A stretch of DNA of 64,000 bases from Roseateles koreensis (GCF_028595305.1 NZ_JAQQXS010000001.1:62001-126000), one strand, 5' to 3'. Positions 1-10,552 are shown, counted from the first letter of the stretch. Notes: a model not told the origin generated them from the sequence alone. Numbers and translations are program-made.

Positions 1-28
1 CATTGAACTACACCCGCGTCGGCGCAGA

Positions 29-943
29 TTATAGGGCACGGTTCGCGTGTGTCTGCCCGCGCAGTGCTGCGTCGAGTTGTGCGGCGTGTGGACCGAAGGC
101 ATAGGCGTCCATGCCCAGGGCCCCGAAGGTGAGGCTGGCGTGGATGCGTTGGCTTGAGGCGTTATGTTCGTCAGCACCAGCACCAGCACCAGCACCAGCA
201 CCAGCACCAGCGGCAACGAACAAGGGCAGCAGGTGTTCATCGGTTGGGTGCATGTGGACGGCGTGCGGGGCTTGGCGGCGGTAGTCCAGCAAGGCCGGCC
301 AGTCGGCCAGGGCGATGCGTTGCTGCAGCCATTGGCGGAATTCAGCGCTGGCGGGAATTTCCGCGGCATCGATGGCCGGCATGCTGCCTTGGCTGAACAG
401 CAGCCCGAGGTTGTGGGTGATGCTACCTGTGCCCATGATCAACACGCCTTGCTGCGCTAAGGGGGCCAGCATCTGCCCCAGCGCCCACAGCGTGGCCGGG
501 CTTTGGTGAGGCGAAAAGGCCAGGGGGAGCACGGGCACGTCGGCATCGGGGTAGATGTAGCGCAGGGGCGTCCAAATGCCGTGGTCCAGACCGCTGTGAT
601 CCACGCTTTGGATGGGCACGCCGGTTTGTGCGGCGAGGGCTGCGATTTCGCGGGCCAGCGCGGGGGCGCCCAGCGCGTCGTAGCGCAACTGCTGGAGCTT
701 GGGGTCGAAGCCGCCGAAATCGTAGACTGCGTGGTGGGTGGCCCCGGCAAGCAGGACCGGCGTGCGCGCCAAGGTGTGCGCGGAGATGGCCAGCACGGCG
801 CGGGGGCGGCCGAATTGGGCATCCAGCGTCTGCCCCAGCTGCTGCATGAAGTGGCCCGCTTCACGGGGCTCCAGCGCCGTCATCGGCGAGCCGTGCGAGA
901 TGAAGAGGGGCGGGAAGCGGGGGGTGTTCAGGTTCGACATCAT
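29..943 (-). CDS. DODA-type extradiol ring-opening dioxygenase (YgiD/LigB family)
   Basis: 304-residue protein of the class III extradiol dioxygenase family, whose members open catechol-type rings with a single metal ion. Visible family motifs are ISHGSP near residue 17, SAH near 53, YDFGGF near 74, LDHGIW near 120 and HPTDEH near 230; the histidines are the expected metal ligands. Length is a little above the roughly 260-280 usual for the family, partly because of an alternating Gly-Ala tract near residues 245-260 encoded by a hexanucleotide repeat. It is transcribed alone, divergently from the FtsX-type permease. The substrate cannot be read from the sequence; plant-type DOPA dioxygenase names are often transferred to such bacterial proteins without proof. 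Confidence 0.85.
   Translation of the reverse strand: MMSNLNTPRFPPLFISHGSPMTALEPREAGHFMQQLGQTLDAQFGRPRAVLAISAHTLARTPVLLAGATHHAVYDFGGFDPKLQQLRYDALGAPALAREIAALAAQTGVPIQSVDHSGLDHGIWTPLRYIYPDADVPVLPLAFSPHQSPATLWALGQMLAPLAQQGVLIMGTGSITHNLGLLFSQGSMPAIDAAEIPASAEFRQWLQQRIALADWPALLDYRRQAPHAVHMHPTDEHLLPLFVAAGAGAGAGAGAGADEHNASSQRIHASLTFGALGMDAYAFGPHAAQLDAALRGQTHANRAL
172..210. repeat. In-frame hexanucleotide microsatellite (CAGCAC, 6.5 copies)
   Basis: Perfect tandem CAGCAC units inside the DODA-like gene. Read on the minus strand they encode an alternating Gly-Ala tract. Because the unit is six bases, gain or loss of copies changes tract length without shifting the frame. Confidence 0.95.
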
Positions 944-1068
944 GGCTAGATTGGACGCCCGGCGATGCGTTGGGGGGTGGCAATCGCCTGAATGCGGCGT
1001 TCAGGACTTTTGTATGGTCATTGGGCGGGGCCGCAGCGGTGACTTGCGGAGTCGCTACAGTGCGGATC

Positions 1069-3663
1069 ATGAGCAAATCAGACGCCGCCGTGCTGCCCCC
1101 AGCAAGCCTTCCTTCCATCCCACAGGCCGGCGCTCCGCCGACGGTTGTTGTCATGGCTTGGCGCCAATTGTGGCGAGACTGGCGAGCCGGCGAGTTGCGC
1201 TTGCTGATGTTGGCGGTCAGCTTGGCTGTCGCGGCTTTGTGCGCGGTGGCGTTTTTGTCAGACCGGATGGATGGTGGCTTGCGTCGCGATGCCGCCCAGT
1301 TGCTGGGCGGCGATGCGGTGCTGGTGAGTGACCAGCCGACGCCCCCCGCTTTGGCGCAACTGGCGCGTGACTCGGGCTTGGTGCAAACCACTTTGGTCAA
1401 TTTTCCGAGCATGGCGCGGGCGCCTGAGGCACAAGGGGGCGCGAGCCGCTTGGTGGCAGTCAAGGCGGTGGGTACGGCCTATCCCTTGCGAGGCAAGCTG
1501 CTGCTGGAGGACGGGCGCGTGGTGGGCGCGCCCAAACTCGGCGAGGTGTGGGTGGACGCCCAGGTGATGGAGTCCTTGGGCTTGAAGACGGGCGACCCGC
1601 TGCTGTTGGGTGACTCTACGTTGCGGATTGGCGGGGTGATTGCCAATGAACCCGATCGCGGCGCTGGGTTTTTGAACTTTGCGCCTCGCCTGATGATGGC
1701 CGATGCGGATTTGGCGGCCACGGGTTTGATTCAGCCCGCCAGCCGGGTGAGCTATCGACTGGCGTTGGCGGCGGATCGTGATGCCGGGGCGGTGAGCCGT
1801 TATGTGCGGCAAGCCCAGGTTTTGATCGACAAGTCCGCCTGGCGCGGGGTGCGTCTGGATTCGCTTGAAACGGGGCGGCCGGAGATGCGCCAAACTTTGG
1901 ACCGCGCCACCCAATTCTTGCGTTTGGTGGCGATGCTGTCGTCGTTGCTGGCCGCTGTGGCGGTTGCCTTGGCGGCGCGCGATTTTGCGGTGCGGCACTT
2001 GGATGATTGCGCCATGTTGCGCGTGCTTGGGCAGCCGCAGCGGCGCATTGCCTTGGCGTATGGCCTTGAATTCGGCGCGGCAGGGCTGACGGCGAGCCTC
2101 ATCGGTGTGTTGATGGGGCTGGCTTTGCACTACGCGTTTGTGGGCTTGCTGGCTGGCCTGTTCACGGTCAGCTTGCCGCTGCCGTCGGTCTGGCCGGCCT
2201 TGGCGGGTTTGGCCTTGGGTTTGAGCCTGCTCTTGGGCTTCGGGCTGCCGCCGGTGTTGCAACTGGCTTCAGTGCCAGCGTTGCGGGTGATCCGCCGTGA
2301 TGTAGGGGGTTTGAAAGGCAGCTCCGCGCTGGTGTTGGGCGCTGGCGTGGTGGGGTTTGCGGCGATCTTGATGGTGCTGGCGGGCGACTTGCGCCTGGGT
2401 TTGGCCGCAGCCGCTGGTTTTACCTTGGCGGTTGGCGTTTTTGCGCTGCTGGCCTGGGGCGCGGTTGTTTTGTTGCGACGTGTGGTGCCGCTGAATGTCA
2501 AAGGCAGCGGTGCGCCACGTTGGCTGGTGTTGGCAACGCGCCAGGCCACGGCGCGGCCTGGTTTGGTGGTCGTGCAGGTGGCGTCTTTGGCCGTCGGCCT
2601 GCTGGCGCTTGCGCTGTTGGTGTTATTGCGCACGGACCTGATCGACAGTTGGCGCAACGCCACGCCCAAGAATGCGCCGAACCGCTTTGTCATCAATATC
2701 CAGCCAGATCAGGCCACGGCATTTCGCGCCGAACTCACGCATGCTGGACTTGAAAAATATGACTGGTACCCGATGATTCGCGGCCGGCTGCTGAGCGTCA
2801 ATGACCATGAAATCAAGCCTCAGACTTTCACCGATGAACGCGCGCAGCGCTTGGTTGAGCGTGAATTCAACCTGAGCCACACGCCCGGTTTGCCTGAACA
2901 GAACCAGGTGGTGCAAGGCCGTTGGGTTGACGGCGACACACAGGGCGTCAGCGTGGAAGAGGGGCTGGCCAAGACCTTGGGGCTGAAGTTGGGTGACCAG
3001 CTTGAGTTCGACGTGGCGGGTGTGCCCGTTGCGGGGCGCATCAGCAGTGTTCGCAAAGTGGATTGGGCGTCGATGCGGGTGAACTTCTTTGTCTTGTTCC
3101 CTTGGGCGGACATGCCTGAGTTGCCGCGCACCTTCGTCGCAGCATTTCGCGCGCCGACCAGCGTTGCGGCCAAAGAGTTGGATCAGCGCTTGACCCGGGA
3201 GTTCCCGAATTTGACGGTGATCGATGTGTCCGCGCAGCTGAACCAGGTTCAGGGCGTGTTGAACCAGGTGATTCGTGCGGTGGAGTTGTTGTTCGCCTTC
3301 ACGCTGGCGACAGGCGTGGTTGTGTTGTTGGCGTCAGTCAGTGCCACGCGTGAGCAACGCGCGCGTGAGTTCGCCTTGATGCGTGCGTTGGGTGCCAGCA
3401 GTAAGTTGTTGACGCAGGTTCAGCGAGCCGAGTTGTTGGGTGTTGGGGCTCTGGCCGGCTTTTTGGCGGGTGTGGTGGCGGTGGCCTCAGGCGCGTTGTT
3501 GGCGCACTTTGTCTTTGGGTTTGAGTGGCATCTCAATGTTTGGGTGCCGCTGATCAGTTTGTTGAGTGGCGCGATGCTGGCGCAATGGGCAGGCTGGTGG
3601 ACGCTGCGCGGCGTCTTGCAGCGACCGGTGATGCAGTCGCTGCGGGAGGCGTCCGCGCAGTAA
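1069..3663 (+). CDS. FtsX-type ABC transporter permease (YbbP-like)
   Basis: Large permease of about 864 residues. A first membrane segment lies near residue 45, followed by a long extracytoplasmic domain, then clustered hydrophobic segments around residues 285-470 and again in the last 130 residues. This is the duplicated FtsX/MacB-core layout of YbbP, which in E. coli is about 800 residues and pairs with the ATPase YbbA. The closing block with VLLASVSATREQRAREFALM and ALGAS is typical of FtsX domains. The reading frame is open from 970; ATGs at 1069 and 1153 are both possible, and the 1153 start (MAWRQLWRDW) matches the usual family N-terminus best. Neither has a good ribosome binding site. 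No ATPase gene is adjacent. It ends 8 bases before the convergent chemoreceptor gene. Confidence 0.85.
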   Translation: MSKSDAAVLPPASLPSIPQAGAPPTVVVMAWRQLWRDWRAGELRLLMLAVSLAVAALCAVAFLSDRMDGGLRRDAAQLLGGDAVLVSDQPTPPALAQLARDSGLVQTTLVNFPSMARAPEAQGGASRLVAVKAVGTAYPLRGKLLLEDGRVVGAPKLGEVWVDAQVMESLGLKTGDPLLLGDSTLRIGGVIANEPDRGAGFLNFAPRLMMADADLAATGLIQPASRVSYRLALAADRDAGAVSRYVRQAQVLIDKSAWRGVRLDSLETGRPEMRQTLDRATQFLRLVAMLSSLLAAVAVALAARDFAVRHLDDCAMLRVLGQPQRRIALAYGLEFGAAGLTASLIGVLMGLALHYAFVGLLAGLFTVSLPLPSVWPALAGLALGLSLLLGFGLPPVLQLASVPALRVIRRDVGGLKGSSALVLGAGVVGFAAILMVLAGDLRLGLAAAAGFTLAVGVFALLAWGAVVLLRRVVPLNVKGSGAPRWLVLATRQATARPGLVVVQVASLAVGLLALALLVLLRTDLIDSWRNATPKNAPNRFVINIQPDQATAFRAELTHAGLEKYDWYPMIRGRLLSVNDHEIKPQTFTDERAQRLVEREFNLSHTPGLPEQNQVVQGRWVDGDTQGVSVEEGLAKTLGLKLGDQLEFDVAGVPVAGRISSVRKVDWASMRVNFFVLFPWADMPELPRTFVAAFRAPTSVAAKELDQRLTREFPNLTVIDVSAQLNQVQGVLNQVIRAVELLFAFTLATGVVVLLASVSATREQRAREFALMRALGASSKLLTQVQRAELLGVGALAGFLAGVVAVASGALLAHFVFGFEWHLNVWVPLISLLSGAMLAQWAGWWTLRGVLQRPVMQSLREASAQ

Positions 3664-3671
3664 GAGCGACG

Positions 3672-5756
3672 TCAGAAGGTTTCCCAGTCCCCGTCGCCAG
3701 CTGCATTGGCTTTGGCCGCCGGTGCAGGCGCCGGTGCTGCCGGCTTAGGAGGCGAGGTGGGTGTCGTGACGGCGTGTGCTGCAACGGGTTTGGTTGCCGA
3801 TGCCGAAGAAGGCGCTGGCCGGCTTTTGTGGGCCATGCTGCCGGTGCCATGTGCAGGCCTGGGCGCTGGGGCCAAGGACTTGCCGCCGGCTTTTGATGAG
3901 GCCGATGCGGCTGACCCCGTGCCGCCTCCGTGGCTGCCCTGGCCCGCGTCGGCTTGGCTCAAACGGAACACCGACACGACTTCGGTCAAACGGCGGGCTT
4001 GATCTTTGAGACTTTCAGCGGCAGCGGCGGATTCTTCCACCAAGGCGGCGTTTTGTTGGGTCATCTGATCCAGTTGAACCACTGCGCTGTTGACTTGGCC
4101 AATGCCGTCGCTTTGCTCGCTGGATGCGGCGGTAATTTCGCCAATGATGTCGCTGACGCGTTGAACGCTGCCGACGATGTCGCTCATTGAATTGCCGGCA
4201 GCTTCGACCAGGCGCGAACCCACTTCGACGCGATCGACGCTTGCGCCGATCAGGCCCTTGATCTCTTTGGCCGCCTCTGCACTGCGCTGGGCGAGACTGC
4301 GAACTTCGCTGGCCACCACGGCGAAGCCGCGGCCTTGCTCGCCGGCACGGGCTGCTTCAACTGCCGCGTTCAGCGCCAGGATGTTGGTCTGGAAGGCGAT
4401 GCCGTCGATCACGCCGATGATGTCGCTGATTTTCTTGGAGCTGGCGTTGATCTCGTCCATGGTCGCGACCACTTGGCCAACCACTTCGCCCCCCTTGGCC
4501 GCTGCGGCGGAGGCGGATGACACCAGTTGGTTGGCGGTCAACGCGGCGTCGGCGGTCTGGCGCACGGTGCCGGTCAATTCCTCCATGGACGATGCGGCCT
4601 CTTCGAGGTTGGCCGCCGTTTGCTCAGTGCGCTGGGAGAGGTCTTGCGCGCCCATGGCGATCTCGGTGGAGGCCGTGGTGATGGAGTTGCTGGCCGAACG
4701 AACGTCCAGCAGGATGTGCTGAATTTTTTCAGTGAACAGATTGAATGATGCGGCGATGCGGGCGATTTCGTCGCGCCCTTGTTCGGGCAGTCGGCGCGTC
4801 AGGTCGCCACCGCCTGCGCTGATTTCGTCCAGGGCTGAGCGCACGCGCTCCAGGCCGCCCAGCATGGTGCTGATCATGGTGGTCATCAAAACACCCGCAA
4901 CCAACAAGACGATCACCAGCACCCCGGCGGCAGCCCTTAGCAAGGCGCCCATGGAGGCCAGCGCTTCACCCTTGTCGGCCGCCGTCACCAGCACCCAGTC
5001 GGTGTTGGCAATCGCGACGGCCCGCAGCAGAACGTCTTGCTCTCCGATGTGGGCCTCAACCCAGGGCGCGCCGGTGTCCTGTGCTCGCTTCATGGCGGCG
5101 CCATCAAGGCTGGCGGCCAGATCCGTCACCGGCTTCAAGGAAAGCTTGGGGTCGGGGTGGGCAATGATCTGTCCCTTGGTGTTGACCAAAAATGCAAAAC
5201 CTTGCGGGGTCGGCTTGATGGCCTTGACGGTGTTCACCACATCAGTCAAGAAGACGTCTGATGCCACCACTGCAGTGGCCTTTCCACCTTCTTTGACGGC
5301 TTGCGCAAAAGTGACTACCAGCACACCGCGGGAAGCGTCGATGTAGGGGGCTGTCAGCACTGGGCCGTCACTGCTGGCGGCCAGCGTGTACCAAGGGCGA
5401 CCGGTAGGGTCGTAGCCTTCAGGCAATTTTTGGTCGACATTGAAGAAGATGCTTTTGTCGGCGTGCGCCACGTAGGCGGCCTCGAGTGCGCCCGACTTGG
5501 CGGCTTCAATCAGCAGGGCTCGCGGTTCGGTGGCCTGGGCGCTGGGCAGCAAGGCGGCGACGATGTTCCTCTGGGTGCCCACCCACTGCTCAATGGTGGC
5601 GCCGCGGGCCGCGGCCAAGGCGTCTAGGTTGGTCAGCACTTGGCTTTGGGTGTGACCGCGCACGATGATGTAGTTCGCCGTGGTGGCGGCCAGTAGCGTC
5701 AACACAACCACGGCAACGCTGAGTCCAATCAGGCGCGTTTTGATCGAGTCAAACAT
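3672..5756 (-). CDS. Methyl-accepting chemotaxis protein, double-Cache type
   Basis: 694-residue transmembrane chemoreceptor. Membrane segment 1 is near residues 9-30, followed by a periplasmic domain of about 240 residues with Cache-like features (YDPTGRPWY, then [13 protein letters not shown]). Membrane segment 2 is near 280, then HAMP and a long cytoplasmic coiled coil whose hairpin tip contains [19 protein letters not shown] Pro/Ala-rich linker of about 100 residues ends in DWETF, the CheR-tether pentapeptide form. Start chosen at the ATG preceded by GGAGAAC at good spacing; an ATG four codons upstream is less likely. Last gene of the minus-strand chemotaxis operon. Cache domains usually bind small molecules such as amino or organic acids; the ligand is unknown. 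Confidence 0.92.
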   Translation of the reverse strand: MFDSIKTRLIGLSVAVVVLTLLAATTANYIIVRGHTQSQVLTNLDALAAARGATIEQWVGTQRNIVAALLPSAQATEPRALLIEAAKSGALEAAYVAHADKSIFFNVDQKLPEGYDPTGRPWYTLAASSDGPVLTAPYIDASRGVLVVTFAQAVKEGGKATAVVASDVFLTDVVNTVKAIKPTPQGFAFLVNTKGQIIAHPDPKLSLKPVTDLAASLDGAAMKRAQDTGAPWVEAHIGEQDVLLRAVAIANTDWVLVTAADKGEALASMGALLRAAAGVLVIVLLVAGVLMTTMISTMLGGLERVRSALDEISAGGGDLTRRLPEQGRDEIARIAASFNLFTEKIQHILLDVRSASNSITTASTEIAMGAQDLSQRTEQTAANLEEAASSMEELTGTVRQTADAALTANQLVSSASAAAAKGGEVVGQVVATMDEINASSKKISDIIGVIDGIAFQTNILALNAAVEAARAGEQGRGFAVVASEVRSLAQRSAEAAKEIKGLIGASVDRVEVGSRLVEAAGNSMSDIVGSVQRVSDIIGEITAASSEQSDGIGQVNSAVVQLDQMTQQNAALVEESAAAAESLKDQARRLTEVVSVFRLSQADAGQGSHGGGTGSAASASSKAGGKSLAPAPRPAHGTGSMAHKSRPAPSSASATKPVAAHAVTTPTSPPKPAAPAPAPAAKANAAGDGDWETF

Positions 5757-5862
5757 TGGGTTCTCCAATTCGTGCGGTCAATTAACTTTGCGACAGGCAC
5801 GGGCCGATGGGTCGGCCCTCAGGGCAGGTCTTGAAAAAATTGCATCGGCAGTGCATCTAGCG

Positions 5863-8013
5863 TCAAAAGGTTTCCCAATCGCTGTCATTTGTTGACGGTG
5901 AGGCGACGGGCTTGGCTGCAGCCATAGGCTTGCTGATGCCTTTTGCGGAGACAGCGGTCGAGGCCTTGTTGTGCGACGCCACAGCGGGTCGTTTCGCAGC
6001 GAAGGATGCCGTGGCGGTGGAAGTGGTGGAAGTGGTGGGCTGGCTGGACGCTGCCTGCGCGGCTCGGGGCGCCCGGATACCGGATAAAGCGTCGTCTTGC
6101 AGGCGGAACACCGCAACGGCTTCGACCAAGCGTTGCGCCTGATCTTTAAGGCTGGTGGCGGCGGCGGCGGATTCTTCCACCAGGGCCGCGTTTTGCTGCG
6201 TCATCTGGTCGAGGTCGACAACCGATTGATTGATTTGCGTCAGCCCCTCGCTTTGGTCGGCCGAGCGCAAGGTGATTTCGCTGATCACGCTTTGCACGCG
6301 TTGTACGCTGCCCACGATGTCGGTCATGGAGGTGCCGGCCTCTTGCACGAGGCGAGAGCCCAATTCCACGCGATCCACGCTGGCGCCGATCAGGGTTTTG
6401 ATTTCTTTAGCGGCTTCGGCGCTACGCTGCGCCAGGCTGCGAACCTCACTGGCAACCACCGCAAAGCCGCGACCTTGCTCGCCGGCCCGGGCGGCTTCTA
6501 CGGCTGCATTCAGGGCCAGGATATTGGTTTGAAAGGCAATGCCGTCGATCACGCCGATGATGTCGTTGATCTTTCGGGAACTGGTGTTGATGTCTTCCAT
6601 GGTGGCCACCACTTGGCCTACCACCTGGCCGCCCTTGGCGGCGGCGTCGGCGGCAGCGGTCACCAATTGATTGGCGGCCTGGGCAGCGTCCGCAGTCTGC
6701 TTCACGGTGCTGCTCAATTCGTTCATGGAACTGGCGGCCACTTGCAAGCTGCCCGCCGTTGTTTCTGTGCGCTGACTCAGGTCCATATTGCCTGATGCGA
6801 TTTCATTGCTGGCCGTGCCAATGGAGTCGACGGATTGCCGCACGACGCCAATGGTGGAGGCTAGGCGTTGGCGCATGGCTTCGGTCTGTTGAATCAGTAC
6901 GCCAATTTCATCATTGCGGGTGCTGCTGACGGCATGAGTCAGGTCACCCTGTGCGATGGCGCCGACGGCGCGGGTCAGGTCTTGCATGGGCTTGGCCACC
7001 CAGTTGCGCATCACCCAGAACAAGCCGAAGCCCAGCCCGACGGTGGTCAGGGCCAGCATCATCCAAAAGGGCAGCATGGTGGCCCAGTGCGAAGCCATGG
7101 ATTCACCGCGCGAGATCTGCGCAACGACCCAGTAGCCGGTGCGGTCGCTCTTGCGAATGACGGCGAAATTGTCGTTGCGTGCCGAACCCAGCACATTGGG
7201 CGCATCGGCCACATAACCTTCAGATGAGTCGGTCAGCTCGGCCAGTGTTTTTTCAAATCCAGGGAAGGCTTCCCGCACCAGCTTGCCCTTGAGCGAAGGG
7301 TGTGAAACGAAGGTGGCCTCGGCCGGGCCTGCCTTCATGGCCACGACATAGACGCCGCCGCTCTCGAAGAACTTGGCGTTGTTGGCCATGGTGCTCATGG
7401 CGGCCTCAAAGGCGTCCAACTCAAAGCCCACGAAGAGCAAGCCGATCAACTTGCCTGCGTCGTTCTTGATGGGTTCGTAGTGCGTCATGTACGGGCGGCC
7501 CAACAACACGGCCCGGCCCGAATAGGGCTTGCCTGCGCTGACCGACGGGTAGGCGGGGTGCTGCTTGCCCATCAGCGTGCCCACTACGCGTTCGCCTTTG
7601 GCGTTTTTGAGCGACGTGGTGATGCGCTCGAAATCGTCACCCTTGGCGGCGAAGACGGTGGCCACGCCGCCCGTGTTTGCGGTGAATTTGTCGACCTGCG
7701 TGGTGTTGCCGTTGAGCTTGGGGCCCCAGTCGCGCAGATCGCCGGTGGACTCATCAAGCGTGAAGCTGGGGCCAAATTCCTGGCGGAAGGATCCGAAATT
7801 GCGCTCCACCAACACGCGGGAGGTATCGTCCATGGCATGCATGGCTTCAACCAGGGACTCGGCTTTGTCGCCCGCCCAGCTGACCACGCGTTCATGGGCA
7901 ACGCGGGTGAGCATGAAACTGACTGCGCCCGTGACGGCTAGCAATACCAGCGCCAGGGTGACAACGCCAATCACCGACACGCGCTTGGCCAGCGAACTCG
8001 CTCCGTGATTCAT
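5863..8013 (-). CDS. Methyl-accepting chemotaxis protein, Cache_3/Cache_2-like sensor
   Basis: 716-residue chemoreceptor. Membrane segment 1 is near residues 13-36. The periplasmic region of about 280 residues carries a single-Cache-like fold with VLLGRPYMTHYEPI and LLFVGFEL, as in Cache_3-Cache_2 fusions. Membrane segment 2 (MMLALTTVGLGFGLFWVM) is near 320, followed by a HAMP domain with GDLTHAV and the signalling hairpin [18 protein letters not shown]. The C-terminal linker is Ser/Thr/Ala-rich and ends DWETF. It lies between cheW and the next receptor gene, all on one strand with gaps of about 100 bases, so probably one transcript. Only the sensory half differs strongly from the neighbouring receptors. 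Confidence 0.92.
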   Translation of the reverse strand: MNHGASSLAKRVSVIGVVTLALVLLAVTGAVSFMLTRVAHERVVSWAGDKAESLVEAMHAMDDTSRVLVERNFGSFRQEFGPSFTLDESTGDLRDWGPKLNGNTTQVDKFTANTGGVATVFAAKGDDFERITTSLKNAKGERVVGTLMGKQHPAYPSVSAGKPYSGRAVLLGRPYMTHYEPIKNDAGKLIGLLFVGFELDAFEAAMSTMANNAKFFESGGVYVVAMKAGPAEATFVSHPSLKGKLVREAFPGFEKTLAELTDSSEGYVADAPNVLGSARNDNFAVIRKSDRTGYWVVAQISRGESMASHWATMLPFWMMLALTTVGLGFGLFWVMRNWVAKPMQDLTRAVGAIAQGDLTHAVSSTRNDEIGVLIQQTEAMRQRLASTIGVVRQSVDSIGTASNEIASGNMDLSQRTETTAGSLQVAASSMNELSSTVKQTADAAQAANQLVTAAADAAAKGGQVVGQVVATMEDINTSSRKINDIIGVIDGIAFQTNILALNAAVEAARAGEQGRGFAVVASEVRSLAQRSAEAAKEIKTLIGASVDRVELGSRLVQEAGTSMTDIVGSVQRVQSVISEITLRSADQSEGLTQINQSVVDLDQMTQQNAALVEESAAAATSLKDQAQRLVEAVAVFRLQDDALSGIRAPRAAQAASSQPTTSTTSTATASFAAKRPAVASHNKASTAVSAKGISKPMAAAKPVASPSTNDSDWETF

Positions 8014-8130
8014 GGCTTTTCTCTTTCAGTGACCGAGCTTGATGAGCAGGCACCGCGACACCTGCCCCGGGCGCCTCAAGGGCCCCTCACCCCAGAGTAG
8101 CGCCGGCATGTGGCATGCCGGCGCAGGGGT

Positions 8131-8661
8131 TCAAACGCTGAGCGAATCCATCAAGCCCATGTCGGCGCTGCTCATCAAACCTTCAATGTCCATCAAGATC
8201 AACATGCGGTCGCTCACGGTGCCAATGCCGGTGATGAAGCTGGTGTCGACCGCCGAGGAGGCAAGTTCCGGGGCGGGGCGGATCGCGTCGCGATTCAGCT
8301 CCAGCACATCGGACACCGAGTCCACCACCGCACCGACGACGCGGCTCTTCACATTGAGCACGATGACGACTGTGAAGCTGTTGTATTCGGCCGAGGGGCA
8401 ACCCAGTTTCAGTCGCAGATCGACGATGGGCACGATCACGCCGCGCAGATTCACGACACCTTTGATGAAGTCGGGTGCGTTGGCGATGCGGGTCGGAGGC
8501 TCGTAGGAGCGGATCTCCTGAACTTTCAGGATGTCGATACCGTACTCTTCCGCACCCAGGCGGAAGGTCAGGTATTCGCCGCTGGCCGGACCATTGGCCT
8601 TGAGGGCAAGACTGCCTGCATCCTGGCGGCCGGCTGGCACGATTTCTCGGGTGGTTTCCAT
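8131..8661 (-). CDS. cheW: Chemotaxis coupling protein CheW
   Basis: 176-residue single CheW domain that links receptors to the CheA kinase in the polar signalling array. The recognisable core runs from [19 protein letters not shown] (about residue 29) through [16 protein letters not shown], the most conserved CheW stretch, to the [12 protein letters not shown] strand. A 28-residue N-terminal extension precedes the domain. The ATG has AAGAGGT at suitable spacing upstream. It sits between two receptor genes inside the che operon, an arrangement that supports co-expression of receptors with their coupler. Confidence 0.95.
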   Translation of the reverse strand: METTREIVPAGRQDAGSLALKANGPASGEYLTFRLGAEEYGIDILKVQEIRSYEPPTRIANAPDFIKGVVNLRGVIVPIVDLRLKLGCPSAEYNSFTVVIVLNVKSRVVGAVVDSVSDVLELNRDAIRPAPELASSAVDTSFITGIGTVSDRMLILMDIEGLMSSADMGLMDSLSV

Positions 8662-8713
8662 GGCTTACCTCTTTTGGTGTACGGAATGGGGGTTGTAGGA
8701 GGGAAGGGGGCGG

Positions 8714-10552
8714 TCAGAAAGTTTCCCAGTCGCTGTCCGCTGTGGCGCTCGCCGTTGTCGCGGGGGTCGCTCGGGCGGGCGCGGGGGCTGCGGCTGTGCT
8801 TGCAGGGTTCGGCCGGGAAGGTGCGCCCGCGATGACGCGCGCGCTTGCAGCGGGTTTGTTGACTGATTGGACAGGTGATCGGGCGGGTGCCGGGTGGGCA
8901 AATGCCCGTGCGGCTGCCGGAGATGCTGCAGGTGGTGTCTTGCCCCCGCCAGCACGTGAGTGTGCCGATGCAGGGGACTTTTGCCCGCTGCTGATCTTGA
9001 ACTTGTCAACAGCCTCGGCCAGCCGCTCGGCCTGGTCTTTCAAACTCTCCGCTGCTGCTGCTGACTCTTCTACCAAGGCGGCGTTTTGCTGCGTCATCTG
9101 ATCGAGTTCGTGCACCGATTGATTCACCTGCCCGATGCCGTCGCTTTGCTCACTGGCTGCAGCGGTGATTTCACCAATGATGTCGGAGACGCGCTGCACG
9201 CTGCTGACGATATCAGTCATGGAGTTGCCCGCAGCCTGCACGAGCTGAGAGCCCGCTTCAACGCGCTCGACGCTGGCGCCGATGAGCGTCTTGATTTCTC
9301 GTGCAGCTTCGGCGCTGCGCTGTGCGAGCGAACGCACCTCGCTCGCCACCACCGCAAAACCGCGACCTTGCTCACCGGCACGGGCGGCTTCAACGGCCGC
9401 ATTCAGCGCCAGGATATTGGTCTGGAAGGCAATCCCGTCGATCACGCCAATGATGTCGTTGATCTTCTTGGAGCTGGTGTTGATTTCGTCCATGGTCGAA
9501 ACCACCTGGCTGACCACTTCGCCGCCTTTGGCGGCGGCGCCGGAGGCCGATGATGCCAACTGATTGGCGGTGAGCGCTGCATCGGCGGTTTGCTTCACCG
9601 TGCCGGTCAACTGAACCATGGAGGACGCGGTCAGCTGCAGATTGGAGGCAGTTTGTTCCGTGCGCCCGGACAAGTCTTGATTACCCGAGGCGATTTCTAC
9701 CGAAGCGGTTCGGATGCTGTCCGCAGAGCTGCGCATCTGCCCAACCAAATTCTGCAGCGCGTCCTGCATATGCTGGAGTGCGCGCATGAGGTGTGAGGCT
9801 TCGTCCTGCCCTTCCACGGCTTGGGTGCCCGTCGTGAGGTCGCCAGCGGCGATGGCTTTGGCCAGTTCTTCGGCATCTGCCAGTGGTTTGCAGATGCTTT
9901 GCATATTCAGCAAAGTCAGCGGCGTAACGACCAAGGCGCTCAGGGCCAGGATCAGCATGAAGGCGGTAATGACATGGTCTTCCGTGCGCTGTGCCTCGGC
10001 GAGTGCCATTTCGTTGGTTTGGTCCAACTGATCATCCAGCGCGGTCACCAGCGTATGCGCCTGCCGGATATCGGCCTTGGCCGCTTCAAGCTTGGCGTCT
10101 GCTGCGGTGACATCCTCAATGCTGCCAGCAACGACTTCATTAAAAACTGGCTGCGCCTTGGCGGCATAACTCTCAACCAGGGCAGTCAATTGCTTGATCT
10201 TGGCGGCATCGCTGCCTTGGGCATTCAGGGCCAATTCTTTGGCGTTCTTGAGGAAGTTCTGCTGGGCAGCCTCCCACTTTTGGCGCCGGCTGGCGGCCTC
10301 TTGAGACCGGTGGAAGTTGATCAGGACATCTTTTTCAAAGCGGCGCAAATCGCCCATGTCCCGAACCAAATCCACCATTACGTGAGCTTGATGGACGGAG
10401 CCTTTCTTGAATTCCTGCGACTGCTTGTGCATGGAGCTCATCCCCAGCATGCCCACGCCGCCCACCAGCAGCAGCAGGACCAGCACCATCGCGATGGCGC
10501 CGATCATGCGGGTGCGGATGCTGAACTGCCGAAGCATCACGCTCATATTCAT
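8714..10552 (-). CDS. Methyl-accepting chemotaxis protein, four-helix-bundle sensor
   Basis: 612-residue receptor, the smallest of the three. A first membrane segment (residues 14-36) is followed by about 150 residues of predicted helix without Cache motifs, as in 4HB_MCP sensors. A second membrane segment is near residues 190-210 ([18 protein letters not shown]), then HAMP and the signalling hairpin [19 protein letters not shown] linker rich in Pro and Ala ends DWETF. It is the first receptor downstream of cheA. The cytoplasmic half closely matches the other two receptors, so the three probably share a duplicated signalling module with exchanged sensors. The ligand is unknown. Confidence 0.93.
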   Translation of the reverse strand: MNMSVMLRQFSIRTRMIGAIAMVLVLLLLVGGVGMLGMSSMHKQSQEFKKGSVHQAHVMVDLVRDMGDLRRFEKDVLINFHRSQEAASRRQKWEAAQQNFLKNAKELALNAQGSDAAKIKQLTALVESYAAKAQPVFNEVVAGSIEDVTAADAKLEAAKADIRQAHTLVTALDDQLDQTNEMALAEAQRTEDHVITAFMLILALSALVVTPLTLLNMQSICKPLADAEELAKAIAAGDLTTGTQAVEGQDEASHLMRALQHMQDALQNLVGQMRSSADSIRTASVEIASGNQDLSGRTEQTASNLQLTASSMVQLTGTVKQTADAALTANQLASSASGAAAKGGEVVSQVVSTMDEINTSSKKINDIIGVIDGIAFQTNILALNAAVEAARAGEQGRGFAVVASEVRSLAQRSAEAAREIKTLIGASVERVEAGSQLVQAAGNSMTDIVSSVQRVSDIIGEITAAASEQSDGIGQVNQSVHELDQMTQQNAALVEESAAAAESLKDQAERLAEAVDKFKISSGQKSPASAHSRAGGGKTPPAASPAAARAFAHPAPARSPVQSVNKPAASARVIAGAPSRPNPASTAAAPAPARATPATTASATADSDWETF

